In this document: positions 48,498 through 57,643 of the stretch, in pieces | Numbering within the stretch: position 1 is the stretch's first letter | Layout of the letters: each line of letters begins with the position of its first letter | NCBI RefSeq assembly: GCF_041262165.1 | Contig: NZ_JBGCBY010000003.1 | Span: forward strand, 186,001 to 250,000 | Direction: 5' to 3' | Length of the DNA: 64,000 nt | Source of the DNA: Streptacidiphilus sp041262165 | GTDB taxonomy: Bacteria; Actinomycetota; Actinomycetes; Streptomycetales; Streptomycetaceae | Position numbers and translations under genes: made by a program | Notes under the pieces: generated by a model | What the model saw: the letters and a program-made list of their open reading frames with translations, nothing else | What the model was told of the DNA's origin: nothing | The model's database searches: none

Positions 48498-49991
48498 TCA
48501 GTACTCGCCCCGCTGTTCCAGCCAGCCGGCCAGCTTCCCGCCCCGGTCGACAGCGCGCAGCCGCCGCTCCGTGCGGTCCCGTACCGCGTCCGTGGCCACC
48601 ACCAGCAGATCGTCGGATGACCGCAGCACCGTCGTCGGCCCCGGTACGAAGCTCGCGCCGTCGCGGACGACCAGCGTCACCGCCGCGCCCTTCGGCAGCC
48701 GCAGCTCGCTGATCTCGACGCCCGCGAGCCGCGAGCCCGGCTCCAGGGTCAGCGACAGCAGGTGCCCGTGCAGCCGCTCCAGCGGCGCGGACTCGACGTC
48801 GAGCCGGTCCGCGTGCGCGGGGTCGCCGATCCGCAGCGTCCGCGCCACCCAGGGCAGGGTCGGCCCCTGCAGCAGGGTGAACACCACGACCAGCAGGAAG
48901 ACGGTGTTGAACAGCCGCTGCGCCCCCGGCACGTCGGCGACGAGCGGGATGGTGGCCAGCACGATGGGCACCGCACCGCGCAGTCCGGCCCAGGAGAGCA
49001 GGGCCTGCTCGCGCCAGGGCATGCCGAACGGCGTCATCGTGAGCAGTACCGAGAGCGGGCGGGCCAGGAACACCAGGACCAGGCCGACGACCAGCGCGGG
49101 GACCAGCGCGTCGGGCAGCGTGTGCGGCGTCACCAGCAGTCCCAGCAGGACGAACATGCTGATCTGCGCGATCCACGCCAGCCCCTCGGTGAACCCCCGG
49201 GTGGCGGGGCCGTGCGGAAGCCGCGAGTTCCCCAGGATCAGCGCGCAGATGTAGACGGCGAGAAAGCCGGAGCCGTGCAGCAGCGCGCCGCCCGCGTACG
49301 CGAGCATGGTCAGCGCCACCACGGCGATGGGGTAGAGGCCGGAAGAGGGCAGTGCTATGTGACGCAGTGCCAGCGATCCGAGCCTCCCGACGGCCAGTCC
49401 GGCGACGAGGCCTATGGCGAGCTTCAGGACGATGGAGCCGAGCAGTACGTACCAGGTGTCGATGGGTCCGGGGGTGACGAACGCGACGACCAGGATGACC
49501 ACGGGTGCGTCGTTGAATCCCGACTCGGCCTCCAACAGACCCCTGAGCCGGGACGGCAGCGGGACCCGGCGCAGCACGGAGAAGACGGCGGCGGCGTCCG
49601 TGGACGAGACGATGGCACCCAGCAGCAGCGAGAGCCGCCAGTCGGTGCCGACGAAGACGTGTGCGCCCAGCGCGGTGACGGCGACGCTGACGCCCGTCCC
49701 GAAGGTCGCGAGCACGGCTGCCGCCGGAGCGGCGGGTCTGATGTCCGTCCATTTGGTTCCGAGCCCGCCCTCGGCAAGGATCACCACCAGGGCGGCATAG
49801 CCGAGCACCTGGGTGAGTGACGCGTTGTCGAAGCCGATGCCGAGGCCGTCCTGGCCGAGAGCGACGCCGATGCCGAGGTAGAGCAGCAGGGTGGGGAGCC
49901 CGCTGCGGGAGGACAGCCGTACGGCTACGACGGCGACAAGCAGCACGAGGGAGAACATCAGCAGCAGCGTGTCGAGATGGTGGACGGTCAC
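48498..49991 (-). CDS. Potassium/proton (CPA1) antiporter with TrkA-C domain
   Basis: The 497-residue inner-membrane protein has about 12 hydrophobic helices. LLGAIVSSTDAAAVFSVLR (about 131-149) and ESGFNDAPVVILV (about 163-175) carry the ion-binding Asp and Asn-Asp of CPA1 exchangers of the NhaP2/CvrA type. A cytoplasmic C-terminal TrkA-C-like domain (from about 400, HGHLLSLTLEPGSRLAGVEI) follows and normally senses nucleotides. It exchanges K+ or Na+ for protons. ATG 49991 (MTVHHLDTLLL) is the natural start. It is divergent from the penicillin-acylase gene and otherwise monocistronic. Confidence 0.88.
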   Translation of the reverse strand: MTVHHLDTLLLMFSLVLLVAVVAVRLSSRSGLPTLLLYLGIGVALGQDGLGIGFDNASLTQVLGYAALVVILAEGGLGTKWTDIRPAAPAAAVLATFGTGVSVAVTALGAHVFVGTDWRLSLLLGAIVSSTDAAAVFSVLRRVPLPSRLRGLLEAESGFNDAPVVILVVAFVTPGPIDTWYVLLGSIVLKLAIGLVAGLAVGRLGSLALRHIALPSSGLYPIAVVALTMLAYAGGALLHGSGFLAVYICALILGNSRLPHGPATRGFTEGLAWIAQISMFVLLGLLVTPHTLPDALVPALVVGLVLVFLARPLSVLLTMTPFGMPWREQALLSWAGLRGAVPIVLATIPLVADVPGAQRLFNTVFLLVVVFTLLQGPTLPWVARTLRIGDPAHADRLDVESAPLERLHGHLLSLTLEPGSRLAGVEISELRLPKGAAVTLVVRDGASFVPGPTTVLRSSDDLLVVATDAVRDRTERRLRAVDRGGKLAGWLEQRGEY

Positions 49992-50213
49992 TCAGTTGCA
50001 CCTCGCGACAGCGGCCGGCGGCGGGGACGGGGCGAAGCGGATTGGTTACTCCTTCTAACATTTTACCTGATCTTGGGTTTCCAGCGGATGACGTGAAGAC
50101 CATGGACGGACGCCAGGCCGCATACCAGTCCGCACCGCTTCCGGTTCAAGTGTTAGCGTCGGCTCCGCCGCACCGCACGGCGGCGGACGAGCCCCTGCCC
50201 CACAAGGACCCTG

Positions 50214-53012
50214 ATGCCCCGCACCAAGAAGTTCCGCAGGCTCCGCCTGCTGGTGATCCTGCTCGCCTTGTTGCTGGTGGTCGGCGTCGGGCTCGGCGGG
50301 TGGCTGGGTCTGCGGACGATCCACGCGTCCTTCCCGCAGACCACCGGCACCCTCCACCTTCCCGGCCTCTCCGGCCCGGTCACCGTGGTGCGCGACAGCA
50401 AGGGAATCCCGCAGGTGTATGCGGACACCCCGGCCGACCTCTTCATGGCGCAGGGCTACGTCCAGGCCCAGGACCGCTTCTGGCAGATGGATGTCAACCG
50501 CCACATCACCTCGGGGACGCTGGCCTCCATGTTCGGCAAGGGCCAGGTCGAGACCGACGCCTTCATCCGCACCATGAACTGGCGCGGCGTGGCCCAGCAG
50601 GAGTACGACACCAAGCTCGACGCCGCCACCAAGGCATATCTGCAGGCGTACTCGGCCGGGGTCAACGCCTGGTTGGGCGACCATCCGGGAGGGGCTGGGG
50701 CCTCGCTGGAATACGCGCTGCTCGGCACCGCGTACAGCGGGTACAAGCCCGCGCCGTGGAGCCCCGTCGACTCGGTCTCCTGGCTGAAGGCCATGGCCTG
50801 GGACCTCAGCGGCAACATGCAGCAGGAGATCGACCGCTCGCTGCTCTCGCAGAGCCTGACCAAGCAGCAGATCGCCGAGCTCTACCCGACCTACCCGTAC
50901 AGCACCAACGGGACGATCCTGAAGACCGGTACGGTCAGCAACCCCGGCACCAACAAGGCGACCTACCAGCCCGGCGACGGCACCGCGGCCCCCGCCACCA
51001 GCAAGAGCGGGACGGCCACCCCGGCCGCCTACCGAAGCTCCGGCAGCTCGGGCAGCGCCAGCGGTGCCGGCACCGTCCAGGGACTGAACCAGGCCGCGAC
51101 GCAGCTCGCCGCGAACGTCGACAGCGTGCCCGCGCTGCTCGGCACCCCCGGCCAGGGCATCGGCTCCAACTCCTGGGTGATCTCCGGCAGTCACACCACC
51201 ACCAACAAGCCGCTGCTCGCCAACGATCCCCACCTCGGCCCTGGACTGCCCTCGATCTGGTACCAGATGGGCCTGCACTGCAACAACGTCAGCGCGGCCT
51301 GCCCCTTCGACGTGACCGGTTACACCTTCGCCGGAATGCCCGGCGTGGTCATCGGCCACAACCAGACCATCTCCTGGGGCTTCACCAACCTCGGCGCCGA
51401 CGTCCAGGACCTCTACCTGGAACAGGTCACCGGCGCCGACACCTACCTGCTGGACGGGAAGAACCAGAACTTCACCACCCGTCAGGAGGTCATCAAGGTG
51501 GCCGGTGGCGCGGACCAGACCATCACCGTGCGCAGCACCGCCGACGGGATGCCGGTCATCTCGGATCACAGCACCGAGCAGCAGAGCGTCGGCCAGAACG
51601 CCCCGGTCTCCGGCAGCGCCCCGCCGCGCGGCGGTGGCTACGCCATTGCTCTGCGCTGGACGGCGCTGGACCCGAGCAACACCATGGACGCCGTGTTCAA
51701 GATCGACCAGGCCACGAACTTCGGACAGTTCCGGAACGCCGCCGCCGACTTCGCCGTCCCGGCGCAGAACCTGATCTACGCGGACACCGCGGGGAACATC
51801 GGCTACCAGGCCCCGGGCCGGATCCCGGTCCGCCCGAAGATCCCCGGCGACGACGGCACCTACCCGACGCCGGGCTGGGACTCCTCCTACAAGTGGCAGG
51901 GCCTCATCCCGCAGACCGCGCTGCCCTACGTGGAGAACCCGGCCGCCGGGTACATCGTCACCGCGAACCAGGCCGTGGTCGACAGCAGCTACCCCTACGA
52001 GCTGACGGACGACTGGGGCTACGGCACCCGGGCCAAGGAGATCACCGGCCTGATCCAGTCGAAGCTCGCGGGCGGCGGGAAGATCTCCCCGGACGACATG
52101 CAGTCCATGCAGCTGGACGACACCAGCTCCATGGCGCAGACCCTCGTCCCCTACCTGCTGAACATGAAGTTCACCGACCCCTACTACGCCGACGCCCAGC
52201 AGCTGCTCAAGGACTGGAACTACAAGCAGGACGCCGGTTCGGCCGCCGCCGCGTACTACAACGCGGTGTGGAGCAACCTGCTGCACCTGGCCATCGACGA
52301 GAAGTTCCCCGCGCAGGTACGGGCCACCACCGACTGCGTGCTGCAGGTCCCCGCCTCCGCCGCCAACATCCCGGCGGACAGCGTCAACGGCCAGCCCAAG
52401 CGGGTCTCGGTGTGCGGCACCCGCAGCCCCGACCAGGCCCAGCCGGACGGCGGCGACCAGTGGATGACGGCGGTCACGCAGCTGCTGAAGCAGCCCGACA
52501 GCGACTGGTGGACCTACACAGCCACCAACGGCGCGCCGGTGAAGGGCCGCGACAACCTGCTGTACAAAGCCATGATCGACGCGCGTAAGCAGCTGACCGC
52601 GCTGATGGGCAAGGACATCACCACCTGGAGCTGGGGGCGTATCCACACCCTGACGCTCAAGGAGCAGACCCTCGGCAAGGACGACTCCTCGCTGGCCTCG
52701 GGCCTGGTGCAGATGCTGCTCAACCGCGGCCCGTACCAACTCAACGGCGGCGGCGCCGCCGTGGACGCCACGGGCTGGAACGCCTCCGCAGGGTACGAGG
52801 TCGACTGGGCGCCGTCGATGCGGATGGTGGTGGACCTGTCGAACCTGGACGCCTCACGGTGGATCAACATCGGCGGGGCCTCGGGCCACGCCTATGACGC
52901 CCACTACAACGACCAGACCCAGCTGTGGGCCGACGGCCAGCTGCTGACCTGGCCGTACGGCAAGGACGCGGTGAACGCGGAAGCGGTCGACAAGCTCACC
53001 CTGACACCCTGA
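50214..53012 (+). CDS. Penicillin acylase family (Ntn-hydrolase) protein, membrane-anchored or secreted
   Basis: The 932-residue protein begins with a basic N-terminus and a hydrophobic signal/anchor (LLVILLALLLVVGVGLGGWLG, about 11-31). The alpha-chain-like part carries VVRDSKGIPQVYADTPADL and FMAQGYVQAQDRFWQMD. A spacer rich in Ser, Gly and Thr (about 250-290) precedes GQGIGSNSWVISG, where a Ser near residue 320 would be the N-terminal nucleophile after autoproteolysis. FAGMPGVVIGHNQTISWGFTN is the next family block. Substrates of relatives include acyl-homoserine lactones, beta-lactams and cyclic lipopeptides; none can be chosen here. Confidence 0.88.
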   Translation: MPRTKKFRRLRLLVILLALLLVVGVGLGGWLGLRTIHASFPQTTGTLHLPGLSGPVTVVRDSKGIPQVYADTPADLFMAQGYVQAQDRFWQMDVNRHITSGTLASMFGKGQVETDAFIRTMNWRGVAQQEYDTKLDAATKAYLQAYSAGVNAWLGDHPGGAGASLEYALLGTAYSGYKPAPWSPVDSVSWLKAMAWDLSGNMQQEIDRSLLSQSLTKQQIAELYPTYPYSTNGTILKTGTVSNPGTNKATYQPGDGTAAPATSKSGTATPAAYRSSGSSGSASGAGTVQGLNQAATQLAANVDSVPALLGTPGQGIGSNSWVISGSHTTTNKPLLANDPHLGPGLPSIWYQMGLHCNNVSAACPFDVTGYTFAGMPGVVIGHNQTISWGFTNLGADVQDLYLEQVTGADTYLLDGKNQNFTTRQEVIKVAGGADQTITVRSTADGMPVISDHSTEQQSVGQNAPVSGSAPPRGGGYAIALRWTALDPSNTMDAVFKIDQATNFGQFRNAAADFAVPAQNLIYADTAGNIGYQAPGRIPVRPKIPGDDGTYPTPGWDSSYKWQGLIPQTALPYVENPAAGYIVTANQAVVDSSYPYELTDDWGYGTRAKEITGLIQSKLAGGGKISPDDMQSMQLDDTSSMAQTLVPYLLNMKFTDPYYADAQQLLKDWNYKQDAGSAAAAYYNAVWSNLLHLAIDEKFPAQVRATTDCVLQVPASAANIPADSVNGQPKRVSVCGTRSPDQAQPDGGDQWMTAVTQLLKQPDSDWWTYTATNGAPVKGRDNLLYKAMIDARKQLTALMGKDITTWSWGRIHTLTLKEQTLGKDDSSLASGLVQMLLNRGPYQLNGGGAAVDATGWNASAGYEVDWAPSMRMVVDLSNLDASRWINIGGASGHAYDAHYNDQTQLWADGQLLTWPYGKDAVNAEAVDKLTLTP

Positions 53013-53034
53013 CACCCTGACCCCGGGTCAGTAG

Positions 53035-53631
53035 TCAGCCGCCGGTGGCGCCCTCGAAGAGATAGAGCTTCGAGGGCGTCACCGCCGCGTCCACCCGCCG
53101 GTCGTGCGGTTCGGCAGGGACGCTCGGCAGCACCTCCGAGTCGTACAGCAAGGTCACCAGCCGCGCCGGCGACCCCGCGGCGGCCAGCCGGGCCAGGACC
53201 CGGTCATAACTGCCGCCGCCCCGCCCGAGCCTGACCCCCTGCCGGTCCACGGCCAGGCCCGGCATCAGCACCAGGTCCGCGCCGCACACCGCCTCCGGCC
53301 CCAGTCGTGCGCCCTCCGGCTCCCACAGGCCCATGCGCGCCCTGACGAGCCGCTGCGTGCCCTCGTACGTGCCCCAGTCGAGGTCGTTGTCCGCCAGCAG
53401 CACCGGCAGCAGCACCCGTACCCCCCGCGCACGCAGCGCGTCCAGCAGCGCCCGGGTGCCCGGCTCCGCCCCGATGGACACATAGCCGGCGACCACAGCG
53501 GGTACCTGAGCGGGTACCAGCTCGAGCGACCGTCCGGCCAGCGCCTCGGCGGCCTCCTTCCGCTGCTCGGGTGACATCCCGGCGCGGGCCGCGAGCAGCC
53601 GTGACCTCAACGTGGTCTTGTCGTTCACCAT
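53035..53631 (-). CDS. 5-formyltetrahydrofolate cyclo-ligase
   Basis: The 198-residue cytoplasmic enzyme of one-carbon metabolism converts 5-formyl-THF to 5,10-methenyl-THF with ATP. Blocks are KTTLRSRLLAARAGMSPEQR (about 5-24), VAGYVSIGAEPGTRALLDAL (about 47-66), MGLWEPEG and the ATP/phosphate loop DRQGVRLGRGGGSYDRVLAR (about 128-147). ATG 53631 (MVNDKTTLR) is the natural start. It is convergent with the penicillin-acylase gene and divergent from the GGDEF gene. A long hairpin lies inside its last codons. Confidence 0.9.
   Translation of the reverse strand: MVNDKTTLRSRLLAARAGMSPEQRKEAAEALAGRSLELVPAQVPAVVAGYVSIGAEPGTRALLDALRARGVRVLLPVLLADNDLDWGTYEGTQRLVRARMGLWEPEGARLGPEAVCGADLVLMPGLAVDRQGVRLGRGGGSYDRVLARLAAAGSPARLVTLLYDSEVLPSVPAEPHDRRVDAAVTPSKLYLFEGATGG
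53044..53083. terminator. Hairpin within the 3-prime end of the cyclo-ligase gene
   Basis: GGTGGCGCCCTCGAAG pairs with CTTCGAGGGCGTCACC (one G-U) around loop AGATAGAG, a 16-bp stem inside the last coding 50 bp. A small palindrome CTGACCC-C-GGGTCAG at 53017-53031 also lies between the convergent stops. The hairpin could end the plus-strand acylase transcript. Confidence 0.65.
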
Positions 53632-53769
53632 CAGATGGGCCGGCCTTTCGAACGGTTTGAGTCGAGCACGCCCAGTCTGCACGCAGCTGCACGTGGAGGC
53701 GGCAGCCAGACCTGAAGGCAGCCAGAACCCGAGGCAGTCAGACCCCGAGGCAGCGAGAGAGGTGCGCCG

Positions 53770-54528
53770 ATGCCGACCGTCCAGTCCGTGGTACTCGTCA
53801 CGCTGCTCCTGCTCGCACTCCTCGCTGTCGCGCTCACCGCCACCCTGCTCCGCCGGTCCCGCCGCAGCGCGGCGGCACACGCCCTGAGCCTCCAGCAGGA
53901 GCTGACCCGGCTCCAGCAAGCCCGCGCAGAACTCGAACGCACCTCCTACACCGATCCGCTGACCGGCGTCTGGAACTACCGCTACCTCCAGCTCTCGCTG
54001 GACCGGGAGATCGCCCGCTGCGCCCGCCAGCCGCACCCGGACGGCGCTGACCGGCTCGCGGTGCTCCTGCTGGAGATCGAGGGTTTCGCCGAGATCCGGC
54101 GCGAGCACGGCTACCAGCGCGGCGGCGCGGTGCTGCGCGACCTGGCGCAACGCCTGGCCATGGAGGTCCGCGAGGCCGACGTCTTCGGTCGCTACGGCGG
54201 CGAGGAGTTCCTCATCCTCCTGCCGGACACCGACGCCGCCGGGGCCGAGCACGTCGCCGAACGGCTGCGCTGGACGGTCCGCAGGCATCCGCTGGCACTG
54301 CCCTCGGTCCCGGTGCCGGCCGAGGAGTCGGGGGCGGCGCCGGTGAACGGGCTCAGCGCCGCTGTCGGAATCGCCGTGCTGCCCCGGGACGGTGGGCACG
54401 CGGCCCTGCTGCTGCGCGCAGCGGACCGCGCTCTGGCCGCCGCCCGCGAGTCGGCCCCGTCGCCCTCCGGGGACGGCCCACCGGAGCAGGAATGTGATCT
54501 CACCATGAAAGCCGAAGGGTGGGCATGA
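53770..54528 (+). CDS. GGDEF diguanylate cyclase with N-terminal membrane anchor
   Basis: The 252-residue protein has one hydrophobic helix (about 7-27), a short coiled region and a GGDEF domain: YTDPLTGVWNYRYLQLSLDREI (about 59-80), then READVFGRYGGEEFLILLPD (about 136-155). The GGEEF signature is intact, and a RxxD inhibitory-site motif (READ) sits exactly five residues before it, so it should be active and subject to product inhibition. It would make c-di-GMP, which controls development in streptomycetes through BldD. It sits between the cyclo-ligase and galU genes. Confidence 0.88.
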   Translation: MPTVQSVVLVTLLLLALLAVALTATLLRRSRRSAAAHALSLQQELTRLQQARAELERTSYTDPLTGVWNYRYLQLSLDREIARCARQPHPDGADRLAVLLLEIEGFAEIRREHGYQRGGAVLRDLAQRLAMEVREADVFGRYGGEEFLILLPDTDAAGAEHVAERLRWTVRRHPLALPSVPVPAEESGAAPVNGLSAAVGIAVLPRDGGHAALLLRAADRALAAARESAPSPSGDGPPEQECDLTMKAEGWA

Positions 54529-54559
54529 CCTGCAACCGACGGACAGTACAGTCGTCTGC

Positions 54560-55528
54560 ATGACGAAAGCTCGTACGCGCCAGATCACCAAGGCCGTGAT
54601 CCCCGCCGCCGGTCTGGGTACCCGATTCCTGCCGGCAACCAAGGCGACCCCGAAGGAGATGCTTCCCGTCGTCGACAAGCCGGCGATCCAGTACGTCGTC
54701 GAGGAGGCAGCGTCGGCCGGGCTCACCGACGTGCTGATGATCACCGGGCGCAACAAGCGCCCGCTGGAGGACCACTTCGACCGCGCGTACGAACTCGAAG
54801 AGCAGCTGATCCGCAAGGGCGACCAGGCCAAGCTGGACCGCGTCCGCGAGTCCAGCGACCTGGCCACGATGCACTACGTCCGCCAGGGCGACCCCAAGGG
54901 CCTCGGCCACGCCGTGTTCTGCGCCGAGCCGCACGTCGGCGACCAGCCCTTCGCGGTCCTCCTCGGCGACGACCTGATCGACCCGCGCGACCCGCTGCTC
55001 ACCAAGATGATCGACGTCCAGCGCGAGCTCGGCGGCAGCGTGGTCGCGCTGATCGAGGTGGACCCCTCGCAGGCACACCTGTACGGATGCGCGGCGGTGC
55101 GGCCCGCCGAGTGGCACGGAACCCTCGGCGGTGACGACGAGATCGTCCGGATCACCGACCTGGTGGAGAAGCCCGCCCCGGGTGAGGCGCCGAGCAGCTT
55201 CGCGGTGATCGGCCGCTACGTGCTGGACCCCAGCGTTTTCGAGGTGCTGCGCAACACCAAGCCGGGTCTGCACGGAGAGATCCAGCTCACCGACGCGCTC
55301 CGGGTCCTCGCCCAGCGCTCCCCGGGTCGGGGCGGCCCCGTCCACGGCGTGATCTTCAAGGGCCGCCGCTACGACACGGGCGATCGTGGCGACTACCTTC
55401 GGGCGATCGTCCGGCTCGCGTGCGAGCGTGAGGATCTGGGCCCGGAGTTCAGGGCCTGGCTGAAGGAGCTCGTCAGCAGCGGCGAGCTGGACGCGGCCAC
55501 CAGCGGCGAGCAGACCGGGCAGGTCTGA
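54560..55528 (+). CDS. galU: UTP-glucose-1-phosphate uridylyltransferase
   Basis: The 322-residue nucleotidyltransferase has KAVIPAAGLGTRFLPATKATPKEMLPVVDKP (about 11-41; G-x-G-x-R loop and catalytic Lys). IQYVVEEAASAGLTDVLMITG, GLGHAVFCAEPHVGDQPFAVLLGDD (about 114-138) and FKGRRYDTGDRGDYLRAIV (about 268-286) follow, all matching bacterial GalU. It makes UDP-glucose for glycan synthesis and supplies the galE substrate. ATG 54560 (MTKARTRQITKAVIP) is clear. It opens a plus-strand run that continues with glp, moaC and mogA-like genes. Confidence 0.95.
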   Translation: MTKARTRQITKAVIPAAGLGTRFLPATKATPKEMLPVVDKPAIQYVVEEAASAGLTDVLMITGRNKRPLEDHFDRAYELEEQLIRKGDQAKLDRVRESSDLATMHYVRQGDPKGLGHAVFCAEPHVGDQPFAVLLGDDLIDPRDPLLTKMIDVQRELGGSVVALIEVDPSQAHLYGCAAVRPAEWHGTLGGDDEIVRITDLVEKPAPGEAPSSFAVIGRYVLDPSVFEVLRNTKPGLHGEIQLTDALRVLAQRSPGRGGPVHGVIFKGRRYDTGDRGDYLRAIVRLACEREDLGPEFRAWLKELVSSGELDAATSGEQTGQV

Positions 55529-55603
55529 CCAGGCGGGCGTAGCAGCCCGGGTGGTGGGCAGTCCAGTCGCAGCAGTGGATCCACGAGGCAGCAGGGGGAA
55601 CGA

Positions 55604-56992
55604 GTGAGCGAGCACAAGCACACGGCGGAGGGCGATCCCTGCGCGGCTGACGGCACCGAGCGGTTCTGGACGGTCGACGAGCACCTCGCCGACATCCTCC
55701 GCGTGGTCGGCCCGCTGCCGCCGCTCGACCTCCAGCTCCTTGAGGCGCAGGGCTGCCTGACGTTCGAGAAGATCAGCGCGGAGCGCGACCTCCCGCCGTT
55801 CGACAACAGCTCCATGGACGGCTACGCCGTGCGCGTCGCCGACGTCGACGGAGCGACCGAGACCTACCCCTCGGTGCTCAGCGTCGTCGGCGACGTCGCG
55901 GCCGGGGCGGCGAACCTGCCCGTGGTCGGTCCGGGCCAGTGCGCCAGGATCATGACCGGCGCACCGCTGCCACCCGGCGCGGAGGCCGTCGTCCCGGTGG
56001 AGTGGACCGACGGAGGCAGCGGCGGCACCGCCCCCGCCGTGGGCATGGCACCGCGCAGCAGCGCCCCCGAGGGCGCGTCCGGCGAGGTCCGGGTCTTCCG
56101 TCCGGCCGACAGCGGCGCCTTCGTGCGCCGTCGTGGCGACGACATCACCGCAGGTCAGGCTGTTCTTCCCGCAGGAACACTGCTCGGGCCCGCGCAGATC
56201 GGGCTGCTCGCGGCCATCGGCAGGGACACCGTACGGGTACGGCCCCGCCCGCGTGTCGTGGTGCTGTCCACCGGCAGCGAGCTGGTCCAGCCAGGCGCCG
56301 AGATCGGCCCCGGCCAGATCAGCGACTCCAACAGCTTCGCGCTGACGGCGGCGGCCAGGGACGCGGGGGCCATCGCCTACCGGGTCGGCGGCGTTCCCGA
56401 CGACGCCAGGCGGCTGCGCGAGGTCATCGAGGACCAGTTGATCCGGGCGGACCTGATCGTCACCAGCGGCGGTGTGAGCGTGGGCGCGTACGACGTGGTC
56501 AAGGAGGCGCTGGAGGCGACTCCCGACAGCATCGGCGGCGCGCTGGGCGAGATCTCCTTCCGCAAGCTGCGGATGCAGCCCGGCAAGCCCCAGGGCTTCG
56601 GGCTGCTCGACGGGACCGTCCCGCTCTTCGCGCTGCCCGGCAACCCGGTCAGTGCCTACCTCTCGTTCGAGCTGTTCGTACGGCCGGCCATCCGCGCCAT
56701 GATGGGTGCCGAACAGGTCCACCGCCCGGTGGTGCGGGCCGTGTTGACGGAGGGGCTCAACTCCCCGGCGGGCCGCCGCCAGTTCGCCAGGTCCCGGTAC
56801 GTCAGCGGGCACGGCGGTGAGACCGGGCAGGTCACCCCGGTCGGCGGTGCGGGATCCCACCTGATGGGTCCGCTGGCGCAGGCCAACTCGGTGATCGTGG
56901 TCCCCGAGGAGAGCACCTCGGTGTCGGCAGGGGACCTGGTCGACGTCGTCCTGCTGGAATCCGCGGCGGCTGCGGAGGACCAGCTGCGCTGA
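55604..56992 (+). CDS. glp: Gephyrin-like molybdotransferase (MoeA-family, Glp)
   Basis: The 462-residue MoeA-fold protein begins with VDEHLADILRVVGPLPPLDL. ERDLPPFDNSSMDGYAVRVADV (about 66-87), GDVAAGAANLP, GQCARIMTGAPLPPGAEAVVPVEW (about 108-131), VLSTGSELVQPG and TSGGVSVGAYDVVKEAL (about 287-303) follow. The C-terminal domain IV completes it. MoeA inserts molybdate into adenylated molybdopterin. In Actinobacteria this branch is called Glp and also binds FtsZ together with the membrane protein GlpR, which is encoded nearby at 58934. GTG 55604 follows AGGGGGAACGA. Confidence 0.9.
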   Translation: MSEHKHTAEGDPCAADGTERFWTVDEHLADILRVVGPLPPLDLQLLEAQGCLTFEKISAERDLPPFDNSSMDGYAVRVADVDGATETYPSVLSVVGDVAAGAANLPVVGPGQCARIMTGAPLPPGAEAVVPVEWTDGGSGGTAPAVGMAPRSSAPEGASGEVRVFRPADSGAFVRRRGDDITAGQAVLPAGTLLGPAQIGLLAAIGRDTVRVRPRPRVVVLSTGSELVQPGAEIGPGQISDSNSFALTAAARDAGAIAYRVGGVPDDARRLREVIEDQLIRADLIVTSGGVSVGAYDVVKEALEATPDSIGGALGEISFRKLRMQPGKPQGFGLLDGTVPLFALPGNPVSAYLSFELFVRPAIRAMMGAEQVHRPVVRAVLTEGLNSPAGRRQFARSRYVSGHGGETGQVTPVGGAGSHLMGPLAQANSVIVVPEESTSVSAGDLVDVVLLESAAAAEDQLR

Positions 56993-57088
56993 GGCGTCTC
57001 CCGGTCCGTCCGGCGGAGCCCGATCTGACGGCCGGGTCGCGCAGCGATAGCCTGTGCCCGCACGGCACCGGCCACAGGAGACGACACC

Positions 57089-57643
57089 TTGAGTACCTCG
57101 CACAGCGACCGGCTGACCCACGTCGACGCGACGGGGGCGGCACGCATGGTCGACGTCTCCGAGAAGGCGACCACGGTGCGCACCGCGCGCGCCACCGGCC
57201 GGGTCCTGGTCGCGCCCCGGGTGGTCGAGTTGTTGCGCGGCGAGGGCGTCCCCAAGGGCGACGCCCTGTCGGTGGCCCGCATCGCCGGGATCATGGGTGC
57301 GAAGCGCACCCCTGATCTCATCCCGCTCTGCCACCCCATCGCGCTCTCCGGGGTGACCGTGGACCTGGTCGTCACCGACGACGCCGTGGAAATCGCCGCG
57401 ACGGTCCGCACCGCGGACCGCACCGGGGTCGAGATGGAGGCGCTGACCGCCGTCGCCGTCGCCGGGCTGACCGTCATCGACATGGTCAAGTCGGTGGACA
57501 AGGGCGCGCGGATCGACGCGGTCCAGGTCGAGTCGAAGACCGGCGGGAAGAGCGGCGACTGGTACCGCGACGACGCCCGAGACAGCAACGCCGAGGACAG
57601 CAACGCCCAGGACAGTGGCGTCCAGGACAGTGGCGTCCGGTGA
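57089..57643 (+). CDS. moaC: Cyclic pyranopterin monophosphate synthase
   Basis: The 184-residue molybdenum-cofactor enzyme has THVDATGAARMVDVSEKATTVRTARATG, KGDALSVARIAGIMGAKRTPDLIPLCHPIALSG (about 52-84) and TGVEMEALTAVAVAGLTVIDMVKSVDKG (about 112-139), all MoaC signatures with the catalytic His and Lys. The start is a TTG at 57089, 8 bp after AGGAG. The C-terminal 20 residues are an extra tail encoded by four 15-bp repeats that end at the stop. Its GTGA overlap with the next gene indicates coupling. Confidence 0.93.
   Translation: MSTSHSDRLTHVDATGAARMVDVSEKATTVRTARATGRVLVAPRVVELLRGEGVPKGDALSVARIAGIMGAKRTPDLIPLCHPIALSGVTVDLVVTDDAVEIAATVRTADRTGVEMEALTAVAVAGLTVIDMVKSVDKGARIDAVQVESKTGGKSGDWYRDDARDSNAEDSNAQDSGVQDSGVR
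57581..57640. repeat. Four 15-bp tandem repeats at the end of moaC
   Basis: Units at 57581-57595, 57596-57610, 57611-57625 and 57626-57640 (GACAGCAACGCCGAG and variants) encode DSNAE, DSNAQ, DSGVQ and DSGVR, forming a tail beyond the MoaC fold immediately before the stop codon. Confidence 0.95.

Noticed and set aside
50055..52739. An 894-codon minus-strand frame opposite the penicillin acylase gene
   Set aside because: It is an antisense shadow of a clear Ntn-hydrolase gene and shows no domain of its own.
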